DNA from: Flavobacterium sp. 270
Lineage (GTDB): Bacteria; Bacteroidota; Bacteroidia; Flavobacteriales; Flavobacteriaceae
Length of the DNA stretch: 64,000 nucleotides
Direction of reading: 5' to 3'
NCBI RefSeq assembly: GCF_004368785.1
Contig: NZ_SODM01000001.1
Coordinates: 310,001 to 374,000 of the forward strand
Positions within the stretch are counted from its first letter, which is position 1, and each line of letters begins with the position of its first letter. Below are positions 19,438-28,597 of this stretch, in pieces. A program made the translations under genes and the position numbers. The notes under the pieces were generated by a model. That model searched no databases, had not been told where the DNA came from, and saw only the letters and a list, made by a program, of their open reading frames with translations.

Positions 19438-20064
19438 ATTATTTTGGTTTGGTTATTTTGGTTAATGTGAAAAGCAAGCTTTTTTGTTTAATAAAATCAG
19501 TTACAATTCATCAAACATAAAAGCGTAAAATCAATCAAATTTTATGTTCCATTTTTAATCATAATTGTCATGTTTTTTTGTTAGTTGTTTTTTGTTTTTT
19601 TTATTCTGTTTTTCGGGTTTCGTTTTTCTGGATTCTTCTGTGGATTATCGAATTTTGAATCCACTCTTTTTGGTATTGTATTTTATTAATTTTCAACAAG
19701 ATCATTCTTTTTTTTCTTTGAAAACTGTAATCAAAAATGAATGCTTTTATACCTTCTTTTCAGCTAAACTAAATAATATTTTTTAATAAACAAGCTTAAA
19801 ATCGAAAAAATGTGTTCGTGCACATAAAAAAAGTGTTTTCGAACACATTTTCTACTAAAAGTATTATTAAATTCTTACTTTTTTATGAATTACCACTAAT
19901 GAATATTCAATAAAAATTTAATTATGACTCATTAAATATCAAAGAATAGCGCTAAAATTTTTACTATTCATTTAAATCAAATCTGCAATGAAAATTGCGT
20001 AAATTCTCCTTTAAAAAAACAATTCTAAAACACAGTTAATCTGTTGTTTTTAAAGCAGATAATC
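19438..20064. other. Gene-free upstream region of susC
   Basis: 627 bases between glmM and susC. A candidate susC promoter lies at 19512-19538 on the minus strand: TATGTTTG with a TTG 16 bases upstream, 3 bases shorter than the usual spacing. Two operator-like palindromes lie about 300 bases further upstream. A Phe-rich frame at 19565-19786 is a by-product of T-rich DNA. No other gene is visible. Confidence 0.5.
19811..19847. promoter_or_regulatory. Pair of LacI-type operators upstream of susC
   Basis: TGTGTTCGTGCACA (19811-19824) and TGTTTTCGAACACA (19834-19847) differ from the perfect palindrome TGTGTTCGAACACA at two and one positions. Their starts are 23 bp apart. The same paired layout occurs beside the lacI gene at 28513-28547, so the LacI regulator at 28598 is the likely binder. 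Confidence 0.7.
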
Positions 20065-21468
20065 TTATACTGCCTGCTTGATTTCTTCAATAAATCTTAC
20101 TGCCAGTTTATCTGCATTTTCCTGAGAATTACTCTCGGTATAAATCCTGATAATAGGTTCTGTATTTGATTTTCTAAGATGCACCCATTCCGTTTCAAAA
20201 TCAATCTTTACACCGTCAATTGTGCTGTGATTTTCGTGCTTGTATTTTTGGGCCATTTTATCCAAAATCAAATCAACATTAATCTCTGGTGTTAACTCAA
20301 TTTTACTCTTACTCATATAGTATGATGGATAGCTTTCGCGAAGGTTTTTGCACGATATTTTTGCGTGTGCCAAATGAGATAAAAACAAACCTACGCCTAC
20401 CAGCGAATCTCTGCCGTAATGTGATTCCGGATAGATGATTCCTCCATTTCCTTCACCGCCAATAATCGCATTTGTTTCCTTCATTAATTCAACAACATTT
20501 ACTTCACCCACAGCACTTGCGTAATACTGGCCGCCATGTTTTAAAGTAATGTCTCGTAATGCTCTTGATGATGATAAATTGGAAACAGTGTTAATTGTTT
20601 TTTCTGCTGATTTCCCAGTCGTTTTTCCTAATACATAATCTGCACAGGCAACCAGTGTATATTCTTCGCCAAACATAGAACCGTCTTCGCAGATAATCGC
20701 CAGGCGATCTACATCTGGATCAACTACAATTCCAAAATCAGCCTTTTCTTTTACAACCAATTCTGAAATATCGGTTAGATGCTCCTTTAAAGGTTCGGGA
20801 TTATGCGGAAAATGTCCGTTTGGGTCACAATATAATGCAACACATTCTACTCCCAGTTTCTTTAATAAACTTGGAATTGCAATTCCTCCCGTAGAATTTA
20901 CGGCATCAACTACTACTTTAAAATTGGCATTTTTAATGGCTTCAACATCAATTAAATCTAATTTTAAAACCTCGCTAATATGTCTTTCTATATAATCATC
21001 TTTCTTTTGATATTGTCCTAAATCATCTACTTCTGCAAATAGAAAATCCTCTTCTTCGGCAATTTTTAAGATTTTTTCACCATTTACAGCATTTAGAAAT
21101 TCGCCTTTATGATTCAATAATTTTAAAGCATTCCATTGCTTCGGATTATGACTTGCAGTAATGATAATACCGCCGTCTGCATGATCTAATGTTACTGCAA
21201 TTTCAACCGTTGGTGTTGTAGACAAACCAAGATCTATTACATTAATCCCTAAGCCAATAAGCGTGTTTGCAACTAAATTGCTGATCATTTCTCCCGAAAT
21301 TCTAGCATCTCTGCCTAAAATTACGTTTAGTGTTTTTGCTTTATTCTGCTGTTTAAGCCATATTCCGTATGCGGCTGCAAATTTTACAGCATTTACCGGA
21401 GTCAGATTTTCATCTACAACACCGCCAATAGTGCCTCTTATTCCTGATATTGATTTTATTAATGCCAT
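20065..21468 (-). CDS. glmM: Phosphoglucosamine mutase
   Basis: 467 residues, a normal length for Bacteroidota GlmM. The phosphoserine loop is TASHNP with Ser106; the metal-binding loop is VVDPDVDRLAI. The sugar-binding loop GGEGNGG and the phosphate-binding loop VHLRKSNTEPIIRIY follow in the expected order. It interconverts glucosamine-6-phosphate and glucosamine-1-phosphate in the cytoplasm; some members also use the N-acetylated or plain hexose phosphates. It is followed on the same strand by the susC operon and preceded by nagB, so it may serve both cell-wall synthesis and HexNAc breakdown. Confidence 0.9.
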   Translation of the reverse strand: MALIKSISGIRGTIGGVVDENLTPVNAVKFAAAYGIWLKQQNKAKTLNVILGRDARISGEMISNLVANTLIGLGINVIDLGLSTTPTVEIAVTLDHADGGIIITASHNPKQWNALKLLNHKGEFLNAVNGEKILKIAEEEDFLFAEVDDLGQYQKKDDYIERHISEVLKLDLIDVEAIKNANFKVVVDAVNSTGGIAIPSLLKKLGVECVALYCDPNGHFPHNPEPLKEHLTDISELVVKEKADFGIVVDPDVDRLAIICEDGSMFGEEYTLVACADYVLGKTTGKSAEKTINTVSNLSSSRALRDITLKHGGQYYASAVGEVNVVELMKETNAIIGGEGNGGIIYPESHYGRDSLVGVGLFLSHLAHAKISCKNLRESYPSYYMSKSKIELTPEINVDLILDKMAQKYKHENHSTIDGVKIDFETEWVHLRKSNTEPIIRIYTESNSQENADKLAVRFIEEIKQAV

Positions 21469-21557
21469 GTTTTATTTATTCTTATTTTATTTTTTTTGCT
21501 ACTCCCGATAATTATCAGGATAAAAGATTAACACAGATTTATTTAAAGAATTATTTT

Positions 21558-21670
21558 AAACCATATAAGTAATTTAAGTTCATATTAATAGGGTTTTCTT
21601 AAATGCACTTTGCTTTTTAAGTTCTTATCAATTCTCAAACTTAAATTTACTTACATAACTTATATGGTTT
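21558..21670. repeat. 113-bp inverted repeat between nagB and glmM
   Basis: The left arm (21558-21580) starts AAACCATATAAGT and continues AATTTAAGTT. The right arm (21638-21670) is its reverse complement with a 10-base insertion, ending ACTTATATGGTTT. Such AT-rich inverted repeats in gaps look like small non-autonomous elements or long 3' stems. A weaker palindrome, GATAATTATC, is at about 21506-21515. Confidence 0.6.
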
Positions 21671-21734
21671 AAAAACTACTATTTAACTCAATCCAAAATC
21701 TTAGTCCCTCAGAACCTTTGAACCTTTGCAACTT

Positions 21735-23663
21735 TTAAAAAACCCATCTCACAAAAGCCTCCATCGCAGCATAACTTGCCAGACCTAACTCATTGTAAAC
21801 ATTGGCCGTTTCTCTGTTTCTGTCTTCGGCTCTCTGCCAAAATTCTCTGGCATCAGTTCCTTGAAAAACAACTCCGTCTTTTTGAGATTGGTGTTTGAAG
21901 ATTCCATGACGTTTTGCCAAAACCTGATCCGGGCTCATTGGCACCGCCATTTCGACTTCGTCAATTCCCCATTCCTGCCAAGCACCGCGGTATAACCATA
22001 ACCAGCAATCGTCCATAAAAGGTTTTGGTTTTAAAGCTTTTACAGCTTCAAAAATTGCATCCAAACAAACTTTATGCGTTCCGTGCGGATCTGCTAAATC
22101 TCCGGCTGCATATATTTGGTGCGGTTTAATTTTTTCGATTAAATCCATCGTCAATTGAATATCTTCTTTTCCAATTGGCTTTTTCTCGATTGTTCCTGTT
22201 TCGTAAAACGGAAGTTCCATAAAATGAATCTGATCGTCGGTTAAACCAACAAAATGACTGGTTGCTCTCGCCTCTCCTTTTCTAATTAATCCTTTTATAT
22301 AGCGTACTTCTGGAATGTCGATTTCGCTGTTCTTCTTATTCTTTAAAAAAGTAACCGCTTTTTCGTAAATCGCATCAGCCTCAGGGCTTTTGATTCCGAA
22401 TTTTTCGTTGTAATCAATTACGAAACTTGCAAAACGCAGCGCTTCGTCATCCGCGACAGCGATATTTCCAGACGTTTGGTAGGCAACGTGTACTTCATGT
22501 CCCTGCTCCTGCAGACGCATAAAAGTTCCTCCCATACTAATAATATCATCATCTGGATGCGGACTGAAAAGCAAAACGCGTTTTCTTGCCGGCTCTGCTC
22601 TTTCCGGACGATTAGCATCGTCTGCATTTGGTTTACCGCCTGGCCAGCCTGTAATGGTATTTTGTAATTTATTGAAAATCTTAATATTAATATCGTAAGC
22701 CGGACCAGAATCTGCCAGTAAATCACTCATTCCGTTTTCGATATAATCGGCATCGGTAAGCATTAAAATTGGTTTTTTAAGTTTTAAAGCCAAACCTAAA
22801 ACCGCTTTTCTAGTCAGTTTATCTGTCCAGACTACTTTTTCTACCAGCCACGGGCTGTTGATTCTCGTTAGTTTTGAAGAAGCTTCTTTATCTAAAATAA
22901 AAACTGCATTATCGTGTTCCTGCAAAAATGAAGCTGGAACTCGATTTGTTACTTCATCTTCTACTGATTTTTTTACAATATTTGCTTTTCCTTCACCCCA
23001 AGCCATCAAAATAACTTGTTTGACTTCCATGATTTTTTTTACTCCAAGCGTGATTGCTGTTCTTGGTGTATTGCTTAATCCAGAAAAATCTTTACTTGCA
23101 GCAACTCTCGTAATATGATCTAAAGCAACCAAACGGGTTTTAGAGTTTTGAAGCGAACCCGATTCGTTAAAACCAATATGTCCGTTACCTCCAATACCCA
23201 AAATCTGCAAATCGATACCGCCCAAAGCTTCAATTTTAGCTTCATAATTGTGGCAGTAACCTGCAATTTGTTCTTTGGTCAAAAGTCCGTCTGGAACGTG
23301 GTAATTTTCAGGTAAAATATCAACATGATCAAACAGTAATTCTTTCATAAAACGAACATAACTGTTGATAGAGTTAGGCTCCATTGGATAATATTCATCC
23401 AGATTGAAACTAATTACGTTTTTAAAACTCAATCCTTCTTCTTTATGAAGACGCACCAGTTCTGCATATAGTCCTTTTGGAGAAGAACCTGTTGCAAGAC
23501 CTAAAATACAAGGTTTATTTTCTTTTTGTTTGGATTGAATTAATGTTGCAATTTCCTGAGCTACTGATTTTGAAGCATCAGTTGAATTTTCGAAAACAAT
23601 GGTATTGATGTTTTCAAATCGCTTTTCAAATCCTGTTGCTTTGTCTATTGTACTTTTTAACAT
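21735..23663 (-). CDS. nagB: Glucosamine-6-phosphate deaminase fused to PIG-L domain
   Basis: 642 residues, two domains. Residues about 20-275 are NagB: ILGLATGSSPKGLYAELVR, then NLDEYYPMEP and GIGGNGHIGFNESGS carry the active-site Asp, Glu and His. It turns glucosamine-6-phosphate into fructose-6-phosphate and ammonia. From about residue 365 a PIG-L/LmbE domain begins (LLFSPHPDDDIISMGG, the zinc-binding HPDD motif) with a later DPHGTHK motif. The same fusion is known in other Bacteroidota. PIG-L enzymes remove N-acetyl groups, so this half might supply the deacetylase step; no separate nagA lies in the window. Confidence 0.9.
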   Translation of the reverse strand: MLKSTIDKATGFEKRFENINTIVFENSTDASKSVAQEIATLIQSKQKENKPCILGLATGSSPKGLYAELVRLHKEEGLSFKNVISFNLDEYYPMEPNSINSYVRFMKELLFDHVDILPENYHVPDGLLTKEQIAGYCHNYEAKIEALGGIDLQILGIGGNGHIGFNESGSLQNSKTRLVALDHITRVAASKDFSGLSNTPRTAITLGVKKIMEVKQVILMAWGEGKANIVKKSVEDEVTNRVPASFLQEHDNAVFILDKEASSKLTRINSPWLVEKVVWTDKLTRKAVLGLALKLKKPILMLTDADYIENGMSDLLADSGPAYDINIKIFNKLQNTITGWPGGKPNADDANRPERAEPARKRVLLFSPHPDDDIISMGGTFMRLQEQGHEVHVAYQTSGNIAVADDEALRFASFVIDYNEKFGIKSPEADAIYEKAVTFLKNKKNSEIDIPEVRYIKGLIRKGEARATSHFVGLTDDQIHFMELPFYETGTIEKKPIGKEDIQLTMDLIEKIKPHQIYAAGDLADPHGTHKVCLDAIFEAVKALKPKPFMDDCWLWLYRGAWQEWGIDEVEMAVPMSPDQVLAKRHGIFKHQSQKDGVVFQGTDAREFWQRAEDRNRETANVYNELGLASYAAMEAFVRWVF

Positions 23664-23823
23664 TGTGAATATTTTTAAACTGTTTTTTCTTTTTAGATGG
23701 AATGTTTTTATTTCAAAAAAGACATGATTCGAGTAATAGCTCCTTCAAATTGTAATTTGAGTGCTTTACGTAATCCGCTTTTGGATTGAAATAAAATGTT
23801 TTTTTTAAGCTGTTGAACTTATT

Positions 23824-23919
23824 TTTTAACACATAGAAACATAGATTTTATTTTGACAAAAAGGCTATAAAAAGAAACTAGTTTAATGCTACAATAAACT
23901 GTTTCTCTATGTGTTAAAA
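23824..23919. repeat. 96-bp inverted repeat upstream of nagB
   Basis: The left arm TTTTAACACATAGAAAC (23824-23840) is the reverse complement of the right arm GTTTCTCTATGTGTTAAAA (23901-23919) apart from two extra bases. It lies between the transporter and nagB and could be a transcript end or a small mobile-element remnant. Confidence 0.6.
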
Positions 23920-23932
23920 GTTCACCTTACGT

Positions 23933-25306
23933 CTACCAACTTCTATATTTGTGCCCCTTATAAGCAAAGAACAAAATCATACTGTAAGCCGGTAATAAAA
24001 TCAGGTATGCAATTTGATTCCCGCTTTTGGCTGTTTCATGAAGACCCGAAGCTGCATTTGAAACATTAATGGCATCGGCAACAAAACCGTATAATAGCGG
24101 AAATACTGCGCCTCCAATAATTCCCATAATCAATATAGCGCCTCCTATTTTTGTAAAACCTCCCAAATCCTGAAGTGCCATTGGCCAAATTGCCGGCCAG
24201 CAAAGTGAATTGGCTAATCCTAAAAGGGCAACTAAAATAATAACTACGGGTAATTGCGGAATTCCCGGTAACTGAACCATCATTTTAGGGGAAATCAAAA
24301 CTATTAGCAGTACCAAAATAAACCCTAGAAAACCTGAAGCTTTTAAAGCAAAAACCTGGGAAACATATTTTGGAATCAGCGTTATTCCTAAAACGTAGCC
24401 CAAAACCATTGCAGTCATGGTAAACGATGTTAGTTTGAGATAAAAATCACCAGTTTCTCCGTAAACTCCTAATTGTTTTCCAAAACCTCCAATTGAATCT
24501 CCAGCCAATACTTCGGCTGCGATATAAACCATAAGTGTGATTACTCCAAAAACTAATTGCGGATGTTGGAAAGCTTCTTTTATTTGTTTGAAAATGCTAA
24601 GATGCATTACCTGCCCGTCTTCGTCTAAATTGATTTCCGGCAATGGAGAAAATTTCACCAAAATGGCTAAAACAAACATAATTATAGCCATATACAAATA
24701 AGGACTCTGCAATTGTAAAGCCAATAAATCTAATGCCTTTTCTTTATCTGCTGCACTTAAAACTGCTATTTTTTCGGCTGTATAGTCGCCAATATTAGAC
24801 AATACCAAAGAAGTTAAGGCTAAAGGTGCCAGAAAACCTGCCAATTTATTTGCAATACCCAATACGCTGATTCTTGCGGCGGCACTTTCGCGCGGGCCAA
24901 TAACGACAACATACGGATTTGCTGCAGTTTGCAAAACAGCCAAACCGGTTCCCATGACAAATAAAGCGATTAAAAAGAGCCCAAAAGTCCTTGCTTCTGC
25001 TGCAGGATAAAACAAAATCGCTCCAATAGCAATAACAAGTAATCCCAGCGAAATTCCGTTTTTGTAACCTACTTTTTCTATTAGAAAAGACGACGGAATT
25101 GCCATTACAAAATAAGCTATATAGAACGCAAAGGTTACAAAATACGCTTGTGATTCAGTCAATTCGCACGCTAATTTAAAAAACGGAATCAGAGGCCCGT
25201 TTAACCAGGTTACAAATCCAAAAATAAAGAATAAGGAAGTTAAAATAACCATCGGGATTAACGTGGTATTTTGTTTTTTTTCTAAAGTAATACTGACTTC
25301 TGACAT
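23933..25306 (-). CDS. nagP: Sugar MFS transporter, FucP/GluP family (NagP-like)
   Basis: 457 residues with twelve predicted membrane helices. The start (LTSLFFIFGFVTWLNGPLIP) is the signature of the FucP/GluP/NagP family of proton-sugar symporters, and LQTAANPYVVVIGP follows in the usual place. Members in Bacteroidota and related bacteria carry N-acetylglucosamine, glucose/galactose or fucose across the inner membrane. Its place between nagB and the epimerase, kinase and nucleotidyltransferase genes favours an N-acetylhexosamine. The gene symbol rests on this context, not on specific residues. Confidence 0.8.
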   Translation of the reverse strand: MSEVSITLEKKQNTTLIPMVILTSLFFIFGFVTWLNGPLIPFFKLACELTESQAYFVTFAFYIAYFVMAIPSSFLIEKVGYKNGISLGLLVIAIGAILFYPAAEARTFGLFLIALFVMGTGLAVLQTAANPYVVVIGPRESAAARISVLGIANKLAGFLAPLALTSLVLSNIGDYTAEKIAVLSAADKEKALDLLALQLQSPYLYMAIIMFVLAILVKFSPLPEINLDEDGQVMHLSIFKQIKEAFQHPQLVFGVITLMVYIAAEVLAGDSIGGFGKQLGVYGETGDFYLKLTSFTMTAMVLGYVLGITLIPKYVSQVFALKASGFLGFILVLLIVLISPKMMVQLPGIPQLPVVIILVALLGLANSLCWPAIWPMALQDLGGFTKIGGAILIMGIIGGAVFPLLYGFVADAINVSNAASGLHETAKSGNQIAYLILLPAYSMILFFAYKGHKYRSW

Positions 25307-25332
25307 ATTTAAGCTTTATTTAAATTGTGAAA

Positions 25333-26259
25333 TTATTTACTGACCAATTCCTGATGGTAAAAAAGTATGGTTTCTTCTAATGCCTGATCTATTGTATAGG
25401 AAGGCTTAAAACCTAATTGATTGAATTTTGACGGATCTGCTTTTGAATGTTTGATATCGCCGGGTCTTTCGTCTAAAAATTTTATCTGCGATTTTGAATT
25501 AGTGATTTTTATGATTTTCTCAGCCAATTCTAAAACTGATGTACTGTGCCCTAACGCGACATTGTAAGTTTCGTTACCCACTTGAGATGCCAGAATATTT
25601 GCTTTAACAACGTCTTTTACATAAATAAAATCACGTGTCTGTAATCCGTCTCCATAAATGGTAATGGGTTCGTTTTGAAGTGCTTTATTTATAAAAATTG
25701 GCACCGCAGCGGCGTAGGCAGATTCTGGATTTTGTCTTGGACCAAATACATTAAAATATCTTAAAGATGCTGTAGGAACCTGATATTGATCTAAATACAT
25801 TTTTAGATAATATTCTCCATCTAGTTTTGTAATCGCATACGGCGTCATGGGTTCTGGAAACATGGTTTCTACTTTTGGCAGAACGGGATTGTTACCGTAA
25901 TTGGCGGCCGAGGTAGAAAGCACGACTTTACAATTTGAAGTGTTTTTTGCTGCTTCTAAAATATTGATTGTTCCTATTGTATTAATTTCGATGCACTCTT
26001 TAATTTTCAGCAACGATTCCGGCACACTAACTAAAGCCGCTAAATGAAAAACTCCACTGGCTCCGTCTATTATTTCATTAACTAAATTTTCATCACGAAT
26101 ATCTCCTTTAACGAATTGAACATTCAATCCTTTTAAGTTTTCCTGAAACCCCGTTCTAAGGCTATCATATATTAAAACCTCATGTCCTTCATTCGATAAA
26201 TGTTCTGCGATATGACTTCCTATAAAACCAGCGCCACCGGTAATTACGTATTTTTTCAT
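25333..26259 (-). CDS. NAD-dependent epimerase (UDP-hexose/UDP-HexNAc 4-epimerase-like)
   Basis: 308 residues of the extended SDR family. The NAD loop is ITGGAGFIGSH at about residues 6-16. The catalytic triad is STSAANYGN with the YxxxK motif in YAITK (about 146-150). RPGDIKHSKAD near the C-terminus is typical of UDP-sugar 4-epimerases. The gene abuts the sugar kinase gene (2-base gap), and kinase and nucleotidyltransferase are also tightly joined. I infer it interconverts UDP-GalNAc and UDP-GlcNAc in a Leloir-like route. UDP-galactose/glucose epimerisation is the main alternative. Confidence 0.8.
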   Translation of the reverse strand: MKKYVITGGAGFIGSHIAEHLSNEGHEVLIYDSLRTGFQENLKGLNVQFVKGDIRDENLVNEIIDGASGVFHLAALVSVPESLLKIKECIEINTIGTINILEAAKNTSNCKVVLSTSAANYGNNPVLPKVETMFPEPMTPYAITKLDGEYYLKMYLDQYQVPTASLRYFNVFGPRQNPESAYAAAVPIFINKALQNEPITIYGDGLQTRDFIYVKDVVKANILASQVGNETYNVALGHSTSVLELAEKIIKITNSKSQIKFLDERPGDIKHSKADPSKFNQLGFKPSYTIDQALEETILFYHQELVSK

Positions 26260-26261
26260 TT

Positions 26262-27368
26262 TTATTGTTTTAATGATGCAACAAACTCCAAATTGTAATC
26301 TTCCAATTCTTTGAAATGTTCAGACATGCTTTCTATGAGCTTAAACTGATTTTTAGAACGGTCAAAATTATGCTCCGGATATTCTGTTTTGTAATACACA
26401 TCGTCGTTTAAAAAATCGGTCAAAAAACGAAGCGCCATAATAAAAATCATCGATTTGGCTCCCAAAGGCAGATATTTGATTTCTAAAACCGAAAGTGACG
26501 TTTTTGTTTTTTCTAAAAATCCTTTTACATACGCTTTATAAAAATCTACATTGAAGTTGACAAGATTTAAATCTCTTTCGTCTTCGGCTGCAGTATTGCA
26601 GATTGTTCTTATCGCATCTCCAAAATCATAATGTACAATGCCGGGCATAACGGTATCGGTATCAATTACACAAAGACCTTTTTTATTCAAATCAAAAAGT
26701 GCATTTGATATTTTAGTGTCGTTATGGGTAACTCTGAGTTTTATTTTTCCAGCTTCTTTCAGCTTTTGCAAAACATGCATTTCTTCTTTCAGCTCTTCTA
26801 CCAGTTCAATATATTCTTTTGCCAATTCTAATCTTTGCTGCGAAGCTTCTTTTAAAGCGGTATCAAACTGACTGTAACGGAAAGACATATTATGAAAATC
26901 GGGAATTACTTCTATCAGTTTTACGGCATTAAAATCACTCGTAAGATTTAAGAATTCTCCAAAAAGCTTTCCTCCTTCATAGGCAATTTCTACATTATTT
27001 ACGGTTTCAAAAGTGATTCCTCCTTCTATATAAACCATCATATTCCAAAAATTCCCATCTATGTCCTGATAATAAGAAGCACCTTTTTTTGTATCAATAA
27101 AAGTTAAAACACGGCGCTTTAATTCCTCTTCTGATAAATGTTTTAATTTTTTCTGCAAATGCCTGCTTACCATTACTTTGTTGGCAATAAGACCGGGAAC
27201 ATCTTTAAAAACACCGCTGTTTATACGTTGTAAAACAAAATGCTGGTTATTTTGGCTTGTGATTAAATAAGTATCATTGATATGGCCGGAGGCTAGTTCT
27301 GTATATTCTTTAAACACTTCGATATGATCGAACTGTTCGAATATAAATTTTAAATGTTCGATTATCAT
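26262..27368 (-). CDS. Sugar 1-kinase-like phosphotransferase (NahK/APH family)
   Basis: 368 residues of the aminoglycoside-phosphotransferase/choline-kinase fold. The catalytic loop is VTHNDTKISNALFD (Brenner motif HxDxxxxN) and the metal motif is CVIDTDTVMPG. N-terminal ASGHINDTYLIT is typical of NahK-type kinases. N-acetylhexosamine 1-kinase phosphorylates GlcNAc or GalNAc at C1. The neighbours are a sugar-phosphate nucleotidyltransferase (1-base gap) and an epimerase (2-base gap), the same trio as in the bifidobacterial lacto-N-biose/galacto-N-biose route. Substrate specificity is inferred from this context. Confidence 0.75.
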   Translation of the reverse strand: MIIEHLKFIFEQFDHIEVFKEYTELASGHINDTYLITSQNNQHFVLQRINSGVFKDVPGLIANKVMVSRHLQKKLKHLSEEELKRRVLTFIDTKKGASYYQDIDGNFWNMMVYIEGGITFETVNNVEIAYEGGKLFGEFLNLTSDFNAVKLIEVIPDFHNMSFRYSQFDTALKEASQQRLELAKEYIELVEELKEEMHVLQKLKEAGKIKLRVTHNDTKISNALFDLNKKGLCVIDTDTVMPGIVHYDFGDAIRTICNTAAEDERDLNLVNFNVDFYKAYVKGFLEKTKTSLSVLEIKYLPLGAKSMIFIMALRFLTDFLNDDVYYKTEYPEHNFDRSKNQFKLIESMSEHFKELEDYNLEFVASLKQ

Positions 27369-27369
27369 A

Positions 27370-28278
27370 TTACCAGAGATTAGTGGGATAAACGTTTTGG
27401 CTTCTTAATTTTTCTATTTCTTTTTTTACGATTTCTTTATCTTCTTTATACGTGACCCCAAACCATTTTGCATTTGACTGTAATACTTCCAGCGATGCGT
27501 TTTCTGATTTTAATATTTCGTTGACAACCGATGTTATAAAAAATTCTGCTTTTAGATCGTGTTCATTTTCTTGTAGAAATTCTTCAAAAAGAGTACCTCC
27601 AAATTCAAAACATTTTGGCGTAAAGCCCCAGAAATTCATCGAAACAATGGTATTTTCATCAATCGGAATAAAATCTCCGTTATCATCTTTACGCATCAAT
27701 TTGCCGTTTATTTTTTCGATGTGCGTGCGTTCTGTAACATCCGTAAGGAAATTATTTTCGTCTACCTGACATTCGCCTCTGGAAACAAATCCGTGATCGG
27801 ATACTGTATTTTTCAGTAAATAAGCCATCATATTAAAATGATAGGATTCTTTGTCCATTTCTGTCAATGCTTTTGCCATGATTTCAAACGCTTCTCTTCC
27901 ATAAAAATCATCTGCGTTTATAATGGCGAAATTTTCTGTTACTTCGTCTTTTGCCATTAATAAGGCGTGGCCGGTTCCCCAGGGTTTTGTTCTTGCGGGA
28001 TTTTGGTATTTTGCGGGAACATTATTAATTTCCTGAAAAACATATCCTACTTCTGCTTTGCCTTCTAATTTTTTGTTGAAGATTTCTTTGCATTCTTCTT
28101 CTATATTTTTACTGATAATAAACACGAATTTTCCAAAGCCTGCCTGAAGCGCATCATAAATCGAAAAATCCATAATTGTATCGCCTTCCGGAGTAAAAGT
28201 ATCCAACTGTTTTAATCCTCCATATCTGCTTCCAATACCTGCCGCCAAAATCACGAGAGTAGGTTTACTTTTATTCAT
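27370..28278 (-). CDS. Sugar-1-phosphate nucleotidyltransferase
   Basis: 302 residues from ATG 28278; the frame is open for another 34 codons but that part is not protein-like. The nucleotide-binding signature ILAAGIGSRYGGLKQLDTF is at residues about 9-27, followed by the metal site AIINADDFYG. This is a GT-A-fold NTP-transferase. With the kinase and epimerase downstream it would make UDP-HexNAc from HexNAc-1-phosphate. It is the first gene of the minus-strand operon and faces lacI across a 319-base gap that holds two operators, so LacI control is likely. Confidence 0.8.
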   Translation of the reverse strand: MNKSKPTLVILAAGIGSRYGGLKQLDTFTPEGDTIMDFSIYDALQAGFGKFVFIISKNIEEECKEIFNKKLEGKAEVGYVFQEINNVPAKYQNPARTKPWGTGHALLMAKDEVTENFAIINADDFYGREAFEIMAKALTEMDKESYHFNMMAYLLKNTVSDHGFVSRGECQVDENNFLTDVTERTHIEKINGKLMRKDDNGDFIPIDENTIVSMNFWGFTPKCFEFGGTLFEEFLQENEHDLKAEFFITSVVNEILKSENASLEVLQSNAKWFGVTYKEDKEIVKKEIEKLRSQNVYPTNLW

Positions 28279-28512
28279 TTTTAATATTATATTAATTGGT
28301 TTATTATTTTTGGTTTTGTGCGATAATTTCCTTTTAAACTTCCCCCGAAAAATCAAAAAAAACTGCGCATTCTCTATCACTAATAATTCTACCCGAAAAA
28401 GAAATAAAATATATTAATATGATAAATTTTAAGTTAATAAGATTCATTATCTTAATATTATTTGGCTAAAGTATATATTAATATCTGATATAAAAAGAAA
28501 AAAGTGTTAAAA

Positions 28513-28547
28513 TGTGTTCGAACACATTGAAAATGTTTTCGAGCACA
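28513..28547. promoter_or_regulatory. Paired LacI operators between lacI and the sugar-nucleotide operon
   Basis: TGTGTTCGAACACA (28513-28526) is a perfect 14-bp palindrome. TGTTTTCGAGCACA (28534-28547) is a two-mismatch copy 21 bp, two helix turns, further on. The central CG is typical of LacI-family operators. The pair precedes lacI by about 50 bases. A possible lacI -7 box (TATATTTG, 28583-28590) lacks a clear -33 TTG and lies unusually close to the start codon. Confidence 0.75.
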
Positions 28548-28597
28548 TATATTTTAATATTTTCTTATATCTGTTTTTTATATATATTTGTTTCTAT

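Noticed and set aside
19565-19786. Phe-rich plus-strand frame before susC
   Set aside because: Comes from T-rich DNA; composition is unlike real proteins and it lies in the regulatory gap.
22418-23118. Long frames opposite nagB (and similar ones opposite the nucleotidyltransferase and kinase genes)
   Set aside because: They mirror codon use of well-supported genes on the other strand.
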